Under the pieces are notes generated by a model that made no database searches, was not told the origin of the DNA, and was given only the letters and a program-made list of their open reading frames with translations. Shown here one piece after another: positions 1-13,075 of a stretch of 64,000 bases of DNA. The number at the start of each line of letters is the position of its first letter. The stretch's first letter is position 1. Origin of the DNA: Crotophaga sulcirostris (taxonomy: Eukaryota > Chordata > Aves > Cuculiformes > Crotophagidae); assembly GCA_013397455.1 (NCBI GenBank), contig VYZB01000343.1:459124-523123 (forward strand), written 5' to 3'. The position numbers were made by a program, and so were the translations under genes.

Positions 1-3000
1 AAAGGAAATGGTGCCTTGATAGTCACAACAGATATCCAGAACCTTGTGGAAAGGACTTCGAATTTTTTGATTCAAATCTTTAGTGGATTTCCTAGTGGAA
101 AGAAATTTAATTATGTTAGAGGAAAATGTGATACACTATCTATTTCATTGATTTTTTTATTGTTAATTTTTTTGAAAACCATCACATCATATTAGAGTCT
201 AATACATTTTTGGCAAACAGTTTTCCTACCATAAACAAATGGAACAGAAAACTAATTACCTTAAATCCATAGCCAGTGCCACCGTTATTTTCAGCTCTCA
301 AACTTTTACGCATTTTCTTGGCCTTTGAATCTCTATTATGTCCTTGAACTTTATCTTGCAACTAGTTTGTTCTTCTAAACTTGTAATAATAGGTCCAGTG
401 AGATAAATCCAGTTATAGAGGTTTGTTTAGCTGAATTTAAGTAATCATTTTGTATAGAGTTATATTTCCTTTTCTGTGTTCTTATTGTTTGACTTAGAGA
501 AAACTTTTGATTTATTTATTAATCTCAGTTGTTTTTTAACTGTATCAAACAACGCCTCAGAGGTGTGAGACTTTTTTTTTGTGAATTAAATTAATATTTA
601 TTACTGAAATTTCACACAAAACCAAAACCCAAAACAAGAAATAGTGTCCCAGGTATAGGAGAAAAAGAAAAACAAGAAATTGAAAATAAAAGACAGAAAA
701 AATATTCACTTTAGCAGAAGCCTATACTATGCATCAATCTACAGTGTCCATGGCTGTCTTTATTTGGTATACACATCAGGCTCCTATGTTTAAGTCAGAA
801 TTTCTTGGATAGATAGGTGCATATGCACAAAGTACCGTATCTGATGTGTCTGTGGTTTATCCAGCACACTGGGCATTGCTTTATGGGGAGCCTGTGTTTG
901 TTCTGTCCTTCCAAATATGTTCCATATGCACTAGACAGGTAAATTACACTGTGATGTCTAACAATTTCAATATACCCAGAACATGCACTTTTGTTACACA
1001 GACACTGTGTATCTAAGCATCAAATGAACCATAGGCACCTACCTGTCCTGGATGTCTTCCAGTCCCTGCATGTCCAGCAGAACAGGGACACAAATTGTGA
1101 TCCACAGCCCAAGGCTTATTGCCACTGCACTGGTTGGGCTGTTGTGCTACACCAGGAATCAGAAAAAATAGCAAAAGTTCTCTTTTCTGCCTGGAAAAGA
1201 GATATTTAGAGAAATGCCTTAGGCCTGGTAACGTTATATTCCTATGGACATCCACTCCTTGTCATGAGAAAAATACAAGAATTTCCTAAAATCTGCTCCT
1301 AACTGATCAGGACTCATTTAAATCAGTGGTTCTCTCTGTAACTAATAGAGTAAAGGATCTCTGCCAGACTTCTAGATAGAATCTTTGATGCTTAGATGTT
1401 TAATAGCTTATATTTTATTTGTTTTCTTTTTGGTATTCTACTTATTATTAAAAATCTTATATTGTTTAAGAAAACTCTAAATTGCTAGCAAGATAATTTA
1501 TTTTGGGGCAAGGTACTGTGGGATGTTTCTAACCACATCCTCTGTCCTGAGGCAAATAATATCTGTGAGGGTAACTCTGACAAGCAGTTGCATTTTATAA
1601 AAGAAAGATGTAGTACCCATTTTAAAGAGTTACCTCCAAACAGCATCATCGAAGCAGAAAGCTAAAATGGGCAAAAGGTAATAATGTCACCTGTGTCCAT
1701 GATAGCAGAAATAAAAATATCGTTTTAAGTGTCTTCATGTACAATAGATTTATAATCTGTGAATCTGAATTACTAAAAGCAATATAAGGAAAATCGAATA
1801 TTCATAGGACTGATTTCTGGACAATTTTCTCTATAGATGAGCAGATAACAATGCTGATATGTTCCAGTATCCTTATTCTTTGTTCAGTACTCCAGGAACC
1901 TTGCAATATAAAGAAGTTTATAAGTATAAAGTGTAGGGACTTTATACAATAAAATTACTAAGCATAAGGAACCAGTCACTTCAAGTGTACTTCTCTTTTG
2001 TCCTCAATATGCACTGACCTTATTCACTCCTTCATCTTTATTAAACTGAGATACTGAAGAAGATCTTAGAGTTGTGACCCTGTGAAGACAAGCTGACCTG
2101 TAACCTATTAAGGAATCCAAGTGTTCATTTTATGTAAGGAATCAGCTCAGCAGGTTAAGGGTGTTAACACCATCCTATCATTTTAAGACATGGCTTCATA
2201 CAAGGTCTAAAACTTCCGAGAGTCATTTGCAAACATATATCTTCACAAAATAGGTGCTTTTTGATGTTTGCAAGGATAACACTACTTTACCTGTATTGTG
2301 CATTTTTGCCTTGGGTTATCTATTGTAAGCAAATAAAGTTTTTTGTTTGTTAAATGTATTCTATGTTTTTATATATATTTGAAAGTAGATGAACCATGAT
2401 TTGTGAATACTTATTTAGGAAATACACGCTTCATAGGAACCACAGGTCTTCCTTCACTCCTAACTGGACATTTTAGCAAATCTTTCTGATGAACTCAGTG
2501 CTCCTGCTGACACAAACATAAAAACATAAGCTTTCACCCTCCAAAACACTTTCCTTTTTATTTTGTGAAGATTGCACAGGTTTGCCTAATAATAAAATTT
2601 GGCCATTGTGTTTGGATGGAAATACAATTGAAAGATAATATTCTCTACAAAATGTTCTCAAAAGCTAAACACGTTCAAGATGTGATAGGCACTTGTATGT
2701 CAAAGTTTATTCATTTTATGGAATTGTTCTGAGGACTGAATATGTTGCTTATGCAACCTCCAAGAAATCTTGGAAAGGCTCTTTTCAAAAGCTGAAAATC
2801 TTTATATAAGTTTTTGCATACAAAGAATGTTGAGTACTTAATATAAAAACATGAAAGTGTCCTTTGAACTATGAGCTCATAGGAAGGGTGGATTTTGGCC
2901 GTTTGCAATGCCTCAGTTAAAATTTCTGTTTGGGTGAGGTGTTCACATGCTTTATAATGCTCAAAAATAAAGTGCTTTACTTTAAGCAGTATTTTCTTCA

Positions 3001-6000
3001 AGACCATTTTTGTACAGCACAATCTCCTGTGGCCTCATGTGGGAGCTTCAGAGCAAGTATGTTTTCCTAAAGCCACAGTCATTATTAATGCTGGACAAAA
3101 AAGATACTAACCTATCTCAAAAATAATGTAAAAATTCTGATGGTATCATTTTTGTGCAGGAGACAGAACTATGTCTTTTTCAATGGGTATAATGAATCAG
3201 CCTAAGGACACTCAATAGGTAGGAGCAAGTGCTTGAATTTGTGTTTACCATAAAACACTCTTCACATTGGTACCTGGACTAATAGTTACACCAGTATGAA
3301 CTCTCTATCCTGAACAATCTTCCTAATGAAGTTTCATCAGAACTACTAAATTTCTATTGAAAGTTTTTAATAGCATTGAAATGGTATTTTAGCAGTTCAA
3401 CAAGTGTGCAGTTCTCTAGGTAATTGAACAAACACATCCCATTCTTTTACAGTTTTGGGGTTTGATTCTGAAGACTTCAACAGCTATAGCTCTGATTAAA
3501 GCTTTCTGTGATATTGGTCACTGAAATGTGCAAGAACTTTATATCCTTGTGAGAACCATCCCTCTGTGCAATTTTGGTTGCAATTAGTAACACATTCAAA
3601 AGTTATTAGGGAGGGACTGACTAGGAGACGGACAGATTCCTTTTCATGCCGCCTCCTCTCCCATACGTAAAATATACTCTTCAGCTCTGGAAATTGAAGT
3701 GATATTCCTTAACTGCACCTTGTCAGAGAAATTACTGGGTTTTACTTTAATCCTGTTAAATTCCCTGTAAGATTTCTCTTAGACAGCTTTTAAGCTTTCT
3801 TATATTTTCAAAGCAAACTCTAGATACCTTTTAAGTAAGTCTTATATAATTCTTATATAATATAGAAGTTATAAAACATACATACATGTTAAATGTCATT
3901 GCTCCTTGTTTGCATATTAAAGAGAGAGAGATAGAGAGGACAACATTTAGGACTGGATGCATAAAGACAGGAGAATATATATATGCTGAGGCTTCATAGC
4001 AAATACCTATTGACCTCAGTCTGCCTTGTATTCCTCAGCATTCCTTGAAAACAGACCACTTAAACATATACAGGTGTGTTCAGGCAAGCACTGGAGATAT
4101 ACAAATATAATCCTGCATAGTCATAGGCCACAATATATCATGAAGTTAATTTTTTTTAGGGAATAAATTGAATATTTGTTGCAGTTCTCCTCTCCTGCCT
4201 GTTCATACTCAAACCAAGACTGAGCATCAGCAAAAAAGGACCATGCCATGCTGTTGGTAGAACTTCCATTTCTTGTTTAAGTTTTGTGTGAGAACATAAG
4301 ATATTGTACTGAAAGCTCTTACTTTTTGTGTGATTGTTTTGTGTTTCACATATTGTAAGGAAACTGAAACACCATTTTTAATGGCATAAGAACTGTTCAC
4401 TTGCAAATTATTCATGACATTTTGCACAGCTGGAAGAAATTTGCCTTTTTGGCATCATGAAATGTTGAGTGGTCACCGATATGTGACATGGTAAGAACCA
4501 ACATTTCTCTGGAGGACATGATTTGTTAATGTCATTTGAAATTTCCTGATTCTATATTTGAATTTCCAACTTGAAACATTCATCTCTCACATGCTATTAT
4601 CTGAACAGAAAAATACCTGTTTAAAAAAAAAAAATCTGTTTCAATAAATACGGCACAGACTTGAAATTCTGGCTGATGCATGCATGGACTTTGCTAATTT
4701 TATTGCCACCCATGTCACTGTAAAAATGTAAGAGTATCCTTAACTGTTCAATCCATGGGTCATGTGGGGTTCTTGCTATTGCCAGAACATGAGAACAATA
4801 AAGCCTTGTGGAAACACAAAGGAAGAAAGCAAACCACTGCTGCTGCCACTTGCAGGAAAACAGACTTGTCATTTACTGTAGAAAACCAATGATTAGACTA
4901 CAATAGCAGTAGCAGCTTAGTGATTTGCTTAATTTTTTCAGCAAGCAAAACTCAGCACCTGGACAATGAATTTTCCACCTAATCATCATCACAGAGAGGA
5001 TGTTCAGTTTGACAGAGCAGATACCTCTACAAGGAATTACAGGTTTTCATCTTAAGAATGTGCAACGGGTGCTAATTTGCTATTTAGGACATTCCATGGC
5101 TGAGTTTCAAAGCACAGAGCTAAGTCTTAAGTATTCATTTATTGCTTCGTAAATTAATCAGAAAATTGTTTTACACTTAAAAAAGAGAATGTGCAATCAC
5201 TTTTAAGACTTACATGATCTAAGTGTATTGCAGCCTTTTGAAGACTATACAATTTTGCTTCTTCCTTGCAAAATGATACATGTTTTATGAAGTTTTGCAT
5301 TTCTTAGCAAATGTTTTAATTGTTCAAGAAACAGGCTACTTCTGTGACCAAAAAACCCATCAACTTGCCAAATCCTTTTTATAAGTGATCTTTTTAAAGT
5401 GAGAATTATTCACCTCCCCATTTGATTTCATGAACATGTTGCTGTGTATCTGTATCATTACCACTGAAAGATATAATCCTAGGAAATATCCTCCTAATTG
5501 GTTCTTTTGTTACCAATTAGACAAAAGGGTGCCTTTTGTTTTAGGGCTTCTTACACCAATGATCTGATGAAATGGGCTGTTCATATGCAGAATACTTGCC
5601 ATCAGTAGCAGTTACTAGCATCATCTAGAATCACATGCAGACAGTCAAATATGTGATGCTGCAAATTACAACTGATGAGAAAATCAATATGAGATTTTTT
5701 TTCTTTTTTTCTGATCTAACAGATGAAAAGAATGGATATACTAAATGGAATATATCTTATTTATGACTTTTCAATTTATGATGAGCAAAAAGCAGAACAT
5801 CTCAGAGAGAGTAATTGGGACAGTATCAAGAATACATTGTTTTGGATCTTATAAAGTACGTCTTTTGCCTATAAACATTTTATAGTGTTTATTATCACAA
5901 GCACATCACATACATCAGCTAATTTAATTTATATCACAGTGGTGAAGCAGGATAATATTACTCTCTAATTTTAGTGATTTAGACATCTACAAGGTCATAT

Positions 6001-8621
6001 AATTAAACTGCTAGAGAAAGATCAAGAGCATGTTTCTTGACTGCATCCATTTTCTACAAGGCACTTTAGGACATTGTACAGGATATGGTTTCTGATCTTG
6101 AATCTAGAGTTGAGAGTTACATCAGCCGAACTCCAACATAATCCTGAAGAACCCAGGGTTCTCCCTGTGCTTGCAGACTGAATCTAAATTTCCTGGAATT
6201 ATTGGCTTGTCAGACATCAAAATGCTCTGGTAAAGGCTCACTCCTACCTGCAGTATTCCTATCTAGGGATTGTTACAAGAAGATAGTTTTGGGATTAACA
6301 ACATCAACTTTATATCAGTAGAATGCTTGCACCAACAGGGGCAGTGTTCTCCTCCTGCTACCTGCAGAGCATGGCTCATAGCTTTCCAGTGCCCCTGCAA
6401 CAACAGGGCAAAGATGGGACTTTGATATCTGCAAAATAATGCAGCCATGGGAAATGGGAACCAGCTCTGAGATATTTATATAGGAAAAAGTTTCTTAATT
6501 TCATTTTTGCCCTAGGACCTCTCTGAACTGGATCACATGTATTGCGTGTATGATTTGGTTTTGATTACAAATCCTTTGAACACCATCTTTCAGCTTTACT
6601 ACTGAAAATTAAGAGTAAAAGGCCAGAACATATTTAGGCAGCAGTTAAGTCTTTCAGTTTAAAAAGTTTTTATCTATGCATTTTGTTGTATTTGAAACAC
6701 TAAATTTTTGCCAGTACTGTAATATAGAATTGACTGCTGGAAAATAGTCCTTACCATTCTCATCTATCCTTTAATGTATTAGATTGCAGTACTGTTCCCT
6801 ATGGTATGTCTTCAAGCACTTTGTTTTCTTTAAGCAGCTTATTCATTTGGTGGAGTAATTTGCAGGTTATTTTATTCCTGCACTACCATATTAGTAATTT
6901 TGAGAAGGGTCTGTGTAAATCATTTGGATATTAAAATCACTCCCTCAGAGGAGATTATTGCATAGCCCACTAGAAATTACTTTTCAAAATCACATATAGA
7001 CATTCAAACTACACATCCCTTTGCTTACTTTTAATTGAACTATTGCTGCTCATGAAGCTTCAGATACTCTTGTTCCTCCTGTTGGTTTTCTGTGTATGTT
7101 TTTGTACAGTGCCTTAAACTGTGTTGGTCTATCATTGCCATTTTATGTGGGAATTTTGCCATGGTTTGTCATGCATAGCCTTCTGTAAGAATTCCTGCTT
7201 TCTTCTTGTTTGTCCCCTAGGCTTTCTGTGCATTACACTGTGGTCAGTTGTTCTTTGGAGTTTTTTTATAAGCAGTTTTGTTGTACATTTCATGTCTTTT
7301 AAGATCCTAATTCTTACAGTTAATTCATTTGGTTGTCTATGTGCATGAGTGTCTACTTGACTACATGTCCTCACTAATATTTTTAGAAGTCATTGTTCAG
7401 TTTAAATAAATGTTGACAGAAGTTTGAAATTTTGAAATTATTAATTCTTACAAGCTTCATGAAAGATGTCTAGGTAAAGGAAAAAGATTCTTCTATTGTT
7501 CCTAACAGAGAGAGAAAAAAGCTGATATGTTGTCAGAAAATACACACAGAGAGATGTTATGAACACCTTCATCAAAGAAAGATCTTTTCCACGTTACTTA
7601 CCTCCCTTGACAACAAAAAGCCCAGCCCTGAGACATAAAACCATGGGAGCCAAACTTCATTGGTTCTCTGCTCATAAAATCATGTGCTTTAGGATAAACT
7701 AACTTAAATGTTTCCAGTTCCTGCTTTTGACTGTTTATGTTCCTGTATTTTGGCTCTCTGTGAGGTCTGTTGCTTGCCCTACATTGACTGATACCTTGCG
7801 TGTGTGACATAAAGATGAGAAATGGTAAGGTGTAGGCCCTTTTATTTCCAATGGAGACAGTAAATACTCAGGAGGCTCGGTGTATCTAGAAGTCTACATG
7901 AAAAGTAAATGCTACAAAAAAAAAGTCATTAATTTTAAAATGCCTGAGTCTCAGGGTGTGGAGGACACAGTTTTTGTGGGTTATACTGCCTGAAGAGTCA
8001 GTTCTACACATTGTCTGGTCTGAAGAAACAGTATTTTCATCTATGCTTTTTTTGTTTGACAACTTAGTGATATCAAAACTTCTACTGAATTCAAGAGATA
8101 CTTTGAAAGAACTACTTTTCTGTGTAGATATAGTAAAATATATGCCTCGCACCAGCGTGAATCACAGGAACAGTATCTCTACAACCTCTGCTAGAATAAA
8201 TCATTGCTTTATTATCCTTTGAGACGTATCAATTCTTTCTGCTTCTAATCTTCTGGAAACACTTAAAAAATCTTTCACACTGATGTTTTCATGGGCATTC
8301 ATTTTCAAAGATTCAGTTTCAGTGCTGAAATAGTTCCTTGATGATAGGTTTTTTGCCTATTAGGTGTATGATATGCTGTTTGGTCCTTTCATTCTATTTA
8401 CATCACTCCATATTGCTGGCTACATGGCTTGTAGCAGAGGCACCCCATCACAGCTGCAATATGATAGTGGTAAGGTATCATTGTTGACTTTGGTGACTGA
8501 AACAATTATCAAAATAAATATGAACCATTCTCTTACAGAACTATTTTTCTGCACGTTTTTGTGAGCAAATGTAAAACATAAAGACGAAGTTGGATTTGCA
8601 GTGTAATTTTTTCAAAAGATA
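1..8621. other. AT-rich non-coding stretch, no gene recognised
   Basis: No open frame exceeds about 103 codons and none resembles a protein family I know. No CR1, LTR or transposon end was recognised. Only short low-complexity runs stand out. An AATAAA followed by a T/GT-rich run at about 2332-2360 resembles a polyadenylation site, but nothing upstream supports a transcript. It is best treated as unique intergenic or intronic DNA. Confidence 0.6.
3920..3940. repeat. short (GA)n microsatellite
   Basis: An imperfect GA dinucleotide run of about 20 bp in AT-rich sequence. No function is suggested by the context. Confidence 0.7.
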
Positions 8622-8666
8622 AATATATTTACATACATGTATATATGTATTTATGTGTATATACAC
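8622..8666. repeat. imperfect TA/TG/CA-rich simple repeat
   Basis: An alternating purine-pyrimidine tract mixing ATAT, ACAT and GTAT units, with local self-complementarity around acatgtatatatgt. It is likely a decayed microsatellite. Confidence 0.6.
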
Positions 8667-9597
8667 TTTCCTGAAAATAATGCAGAAAAACATTTTTATT
8701 TGTAAGCCCGTTCAACAAAGTCTCTACATGCTAAGTTAGAAAAGTTCTCCTAAATCCTGCATAAGCTACAGTGCAAGCACCTGACTTCCATCAACAATCA
8801 GTTTAGCAAATGACCACTTATTTTCCAATATAGATTTTAAGATTGTAGAAGGAAAAAAAAAAGATTGCAAAACCAGGCATTTTATTTCCAATTTTTTCTA
8901 ATGTGCTTCAGATTTGAGCAGATAAATGTTGGGATCCTGCCTAGCTGATAAGACTGAGTTTTTAGTTGTGCACCAAACCTTCTCATTAGAGTATGCATCC
9001 TTGGTCTACCTGCTTACTGACTAAAGGAGAAGTCAAAGGCCATATTTAACAGTTAAAAGTTACCTGAGAAATAATCAAGCTTGGAGTCAAGACCCTCTTC
9101 AGCCTAAGCAGATTTCTATAGGCAGCTCCCACCTTCCAACCACAAGACTGGCATTTTCTGCCTCAGATGCACATTTTCTTTCCCTCAAACCATTACTGGA
9201 GGGATGTTTGCTGTACGAGAGATGCAGGACATAGAAAGGCAGGGTGGAAAGGAAACTCATGGTAGGCACTAAGCTGTTGAACCAGGTTGGATGGTTTTGC
9301 TTTTCTGTCCCGACAAGGATGAATCTAATTTTCGTTAGTCCTTAGAATGGACTGGATAACAGCACTGAGTCTCTGTGGAGCTAAGACAACACCGCACTGC
9401 CAAGTTGAAGAATTAGAGGATAGCTAAATCTGAAATGTCATTACCAGCCAATAGAGACAATATCCCTTTGCTTCCTAAACTGTCTGATATCCCATTTAAA
9501 AATTTATATCGAATATGTTACAGTATACTGACATTTGTAATAAACGTATAATGTGTGCTGTAAGAAGATCAGAAAGAAAAGAAAAAAAATGTCAATA
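8667..9597. other. non-coding stretch, nothing recognised
   Basis: Ordinary AT-rich sequence. A slightly more GC-rich portion at about 9050-9420 shows no open frame or repeat that I can name. Confidence 0.55.
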
Positions 9598-9850
9598 GAA
9601 AGTAAAAAATATGGATTAAATTAGTTTAATTACAGTGTAATTCCTACTGGATTATATTATACTCACAGTAATAATAAAAGAGTTCACCGTGATTAATGTT
9701 ATTAAAGTGTGTGCCAAACGTAATAATGATTGTTCTCCTTTCATAGGAAAAAGTTTCCACATACACTGTAGTAAGATGAAATATTTCACTTTTGCTGTGT
9801 AGGTGCATTAACATATGTAATTAAAAGAATCAGATGTAAGGGCACATATA
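9598..9850. promoter_or_regulatory. candidate regulatory patch rich in homeodomain core sites
   Basis: Many TAAT/ATTA cores are packed into about 250 bp, including TTAATTAC, GTAATT, TGATTAATG, two TAATAAT runs and GTAATTAAAA. Such clustering is common in developmental enhancers of amniote gene deserts. AT-rich DNA also produces such cores by chance, so this is only a candidate. Conservation cannot be assessed from one sequence. Confidence 0.2.
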
Positions 9851-12259
9851 ACATTTTATAAAGATGATTTCTTACTGTTTGATTCCATCTCTGATCATCC
9901 CTTTTCTCCTGTCTCATTTCTTCCTCTGAATAGGACCTCTTAGTCTTTTTCCAAGTCATACAGGATTAAAGAAAAACCCTTTGTTCTTTCTTCAGTTTGT
10001 TTTATGTCCCTGCTTTTTTGTTACAGGTACAGAAGTTTCTCTCTCTCTGTTTCCTACTCTTTCTATCACTTCATTTCCATTCATCTTTAATTTATTGTGC
10101 ATGCTGTTTCCAGCTACCTTTAGACATCCTCTTGTTTATGTATCCTTATCCTTCATCAATACAATTTCAGTGGTACAGCCCATTGAATATCCTCACAGTT
10201 AAGAAGTGACCATTTTTAGCAAATTTTAGAGTAAGTACTGCACTGATGTTTTCCCAGACATGTCAACTACACAGAACACTATCACAAACTCTATTTTTCA
10301 TTAATTCCTTTTTCTTTTTTTCTTTTAGATTTCTCCTCATTCTTTTATTTCCTTTGTTCTTGGAATTTTTTTCCTTTTTTTTGGGGGATATTTTTTCATT
10401 TGTTTATACTATATCTGTTATTCTTGTTTCTCCCTAACTTTCTCCAGGTAACCCCAAGGTACTGGCTCTCATTCCTCTCTATTGCCCTTTCTCATGTCAC
10501 TGAGGAAACAGAAATTCTAGCAACATCACTAATATGTTGTTTCATAGATCCGCATTTGTACTCTAAGCTTCTGGGGTTTAGATGAACTATAATCTCTGAG
10601 TTTGTTCAGACTTCCTACTCTGCTCTGTTTTTTCTCCTCTAGCTTTTCACATCAAAACTACACCTAAAGAATAAGCTTAAAATACAATATTTTCTGCCCA
10701 TATATGAAGATAAGACTTGTGTCTCAAATGCGTGACATCTTTAATTTTGAAACTTTTTTAATGTCCATCCAATTTGCTGCAACATGAAACAGCTCAAGAA
10801 ACAAGTTGTTTGTCTTGTATAGAAAGCTGTGCACTGGCAATGCACCCTATCACTTTCCAGTGCTAAGAGACCAGACTTGCCCTCAGTTGCTACGTCTCAC
10901 ATTTTATCTTGGGCTAAATTTTCACACTGATATTATTATATAAATTCCCTCACCACTTAATTATCCTCCTTCAAATGCAATCTTAAAGTGTTCATATATG
11001 AAAATGTGTGACAACAGAATGACCAAAGGTGGCATAAAAGCACTGTCTATGTACTGGCAATAGTATATTGTTATTTCCCTCCACACACTTTTATATATAT
11101 GTATGTTAACTGCTAGCCCAAAGTTTGGGCTTAAGCCTTCTTAAGCACTATCCATTAGAAACCTCTTCTTGTCTTGTGTTTGAACACCTTCTATAAAAAG
11201 AAAGATTGTGGATCATAATCAATCTGACAGCCAATATAGTGTTGCAAGTATAAATAGCATTTCTGGGATCTTTGCTTTACATATATGTCTGTAGTGCAAC
11301 AAAAAGATAGGTGACTCACTTCAATGAGTTCACCTCACCTAACTTCAGCTACATCTGCAGTAGATTTCTTTCATAGTCCATAGGGAAAATAGGCACTTCT
11401 AAAATGTGATTCACTTCCTCTTAATATGGAAGTTAAAACTCGGTACATGGCAAGAAGGAAATCCTACACTGCTAATGTTCAATTGGGCTCCTGCCACCAG
11501 CTTCAGTAGGGCCATAATTTATCCCCAAATATGCTAAGAGCTTTTTCAGGGATACATTCAAATCAACTTTCCAAACTCCACAAAGCACACCAAAATCTTA
11601 AGCCAAACTCAACAGAAGATCCAAAATCAATATGACTCTCCCAATATGCTAACTTCTAAAGAAGAAAACTTAGAAATTTCCACTTAAAACATGACATGAA
11701 GTAACAGTGACATGCTGGATAAATAACTAGCTATAATACAATTGCATATTTCAATCAGAGACAGGACTTTGGATCACTTCTGTGGAAAAACTAGATACCA
11801 GTGAGCAACCAAACCACTACCTCAAAATAAAGATTAGAGATCATTAACAATATAATCTTAATCCAATTCATAATTCAAAAGAACATATATTAGAACAAGA
11901 AGAACTAAAACAAACCAATATTTTTAAGATCCAGTTATTCTCATCCATATTTTAGAAATTCTTGATCCTATTGAGAGTTTAGACTTGGCATGCGTTCATT
12001 AAACAAATCAAAAGATGAAAATCATAAGCAATGCTAAGATTTTTTTAAAATACTATTATTTTAATACTTTCCAACTTCTAATAATTCAGTCTAAGACACC
12101 TATTTTTAATGATTAATACTAGTGAAAAAAAATTTCTTAGTAGAAAAGCTGAAGGCTGGAACAGTTATCAAGGTGCAGATAATTTTTTTAACTCATGCCA
12201 GTTTCTTCTTCAGAAAATAATTAATAAGAAATATCAGAACAATTTGTGGAATAGTATTA
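9851..12259. other. non-coding stretch with a T/C-rich segment
   Basis: The part from about 9960 to 10440 is strongly pyrimidine-biased on the + strand. This gives several overlapping Phe/Leu/Ser-rich short open frames, which I regard as compositional artefacts. The remainder, especially 11.5-12.2 kb, is very A-rich. No repeat or gene was recognised. Confidence 0.55.
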
Positions 12260-12274
12260 NNNNNNNNNNNNNNN
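12260..12274. other. run of 15 N (assembly gap or masked bases)
   Basis: Fifteen undetermined bases sit between A/T-rich sequences, which suggests a small assembly gap. The true length of the gap is unknown. Confidence 0.97.
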
Positions 12275-12508
12275 AAAAATAATAATATTGTCACAATTCC
12301 TTTGGTTGATTCCTGTGAAACCTCACTTCAATATAAAAAAACACTTCCAAATAAACTGTTATAATCCCTAAATGAAGTATAAACTTGAAAAGTGATATCG
12401 GAAGTTAAAACATTTTTTTTCATAATTTACCAACTTATGCATGCTTTACTTTCCACATAAACCTTATGTTTCTTAGGGCGGGTTCATAGCACTGTTTATC
12501 AGAATAGG

Positions 12509-13075
12509 TGACAGATTGTACTGGGATGAAGTTAGTTTTCTTCACAGCAGCTTATATGAAGGTATAGGTTGTATTTGTGACAAAACCAGTGTTGATAACA
12601 CAGGGGTGTTGCAGTTACCACTGAAAAGTACTTGCACAGAGTCAAGGTCTCACACCACCCCACCAGTGATGAGGCTGGGAGTGCAAAAGAAGTTGGGAGG
12701 ACACATGACTGGGATAACTGACCCCAACAGACCAAAGGGATGTCCCATAATATATGATGATGTGCTCCCCAATGAATGATGGGGGAAGATGGAGGAAGGG
12801 GAGATGTTTGGAGTGGTGACAACTGTCTTCCCAAATCACTGTTATGGGTGATGAAACCCTGCTTTCCTGGGGATAGCTGAACACCTGACTGCTGATGGGA
12901 AGTAGTGAATGAATTCCTTGTTTTGCTTAGCTTTAACATTACCTACCAAACTGTCTCTATCTCAACCCACAAGGAGTCCACCTTTGCCTTTCTTATTCTC
13001 TCTCCAGTCCCATTGAGGGGGAGCGAGTGAGTGGCTGTGTGGGGTCAAGCTGTCTACCAGGGTTAAACCACAACA
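12509..13075 (+). mobile_element. solo LTR of an avian ERVL-type endogenous retrovirus
   Basis: The segment starts at tgacagattgtactgggatg, a decayed form of the usual TGTCCTGGTTTC start. It runs through the block resembling 'gttgataacac', then 'aagaagttgg' and 'ctctatctcaaccca'. It ends with the signature gagcgagtgagtggctgtg followed by a ggttaaaccacaaca terminus. These landmarks occur in the order I recall for the abundant avian ERVL LTRs. The length of about 567 bp fits an LTR. No internal gag-pol sequence or partner LTR is seen on either side, so it is a solo LTR left by recombination. No convincing target-site duplication is visible, and divergence looks moderate. The overlapping 135-codon minus-strand open frame is a by-product and not a gene. 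Confidence 0.75.

Noticed and set aside
2332..2360. AATAAA with a downstream T/GT-rich element, as a polyadenylation site
   Set aside because: AATAAA is frequent in AT-rich DNA and no upstream exon or transcript evidence exists.
9981..10585. Overlapping Phe/Leu/Ser-rich open frames resembling membrane proteins
   Set aside because: They are produced by T/C-rich composition. No consistent start, length or homology was seen.
12532..12939. 135-codon minus-strand open frame
   Set aside because: It lies antisense within the ERVL-type LTR.
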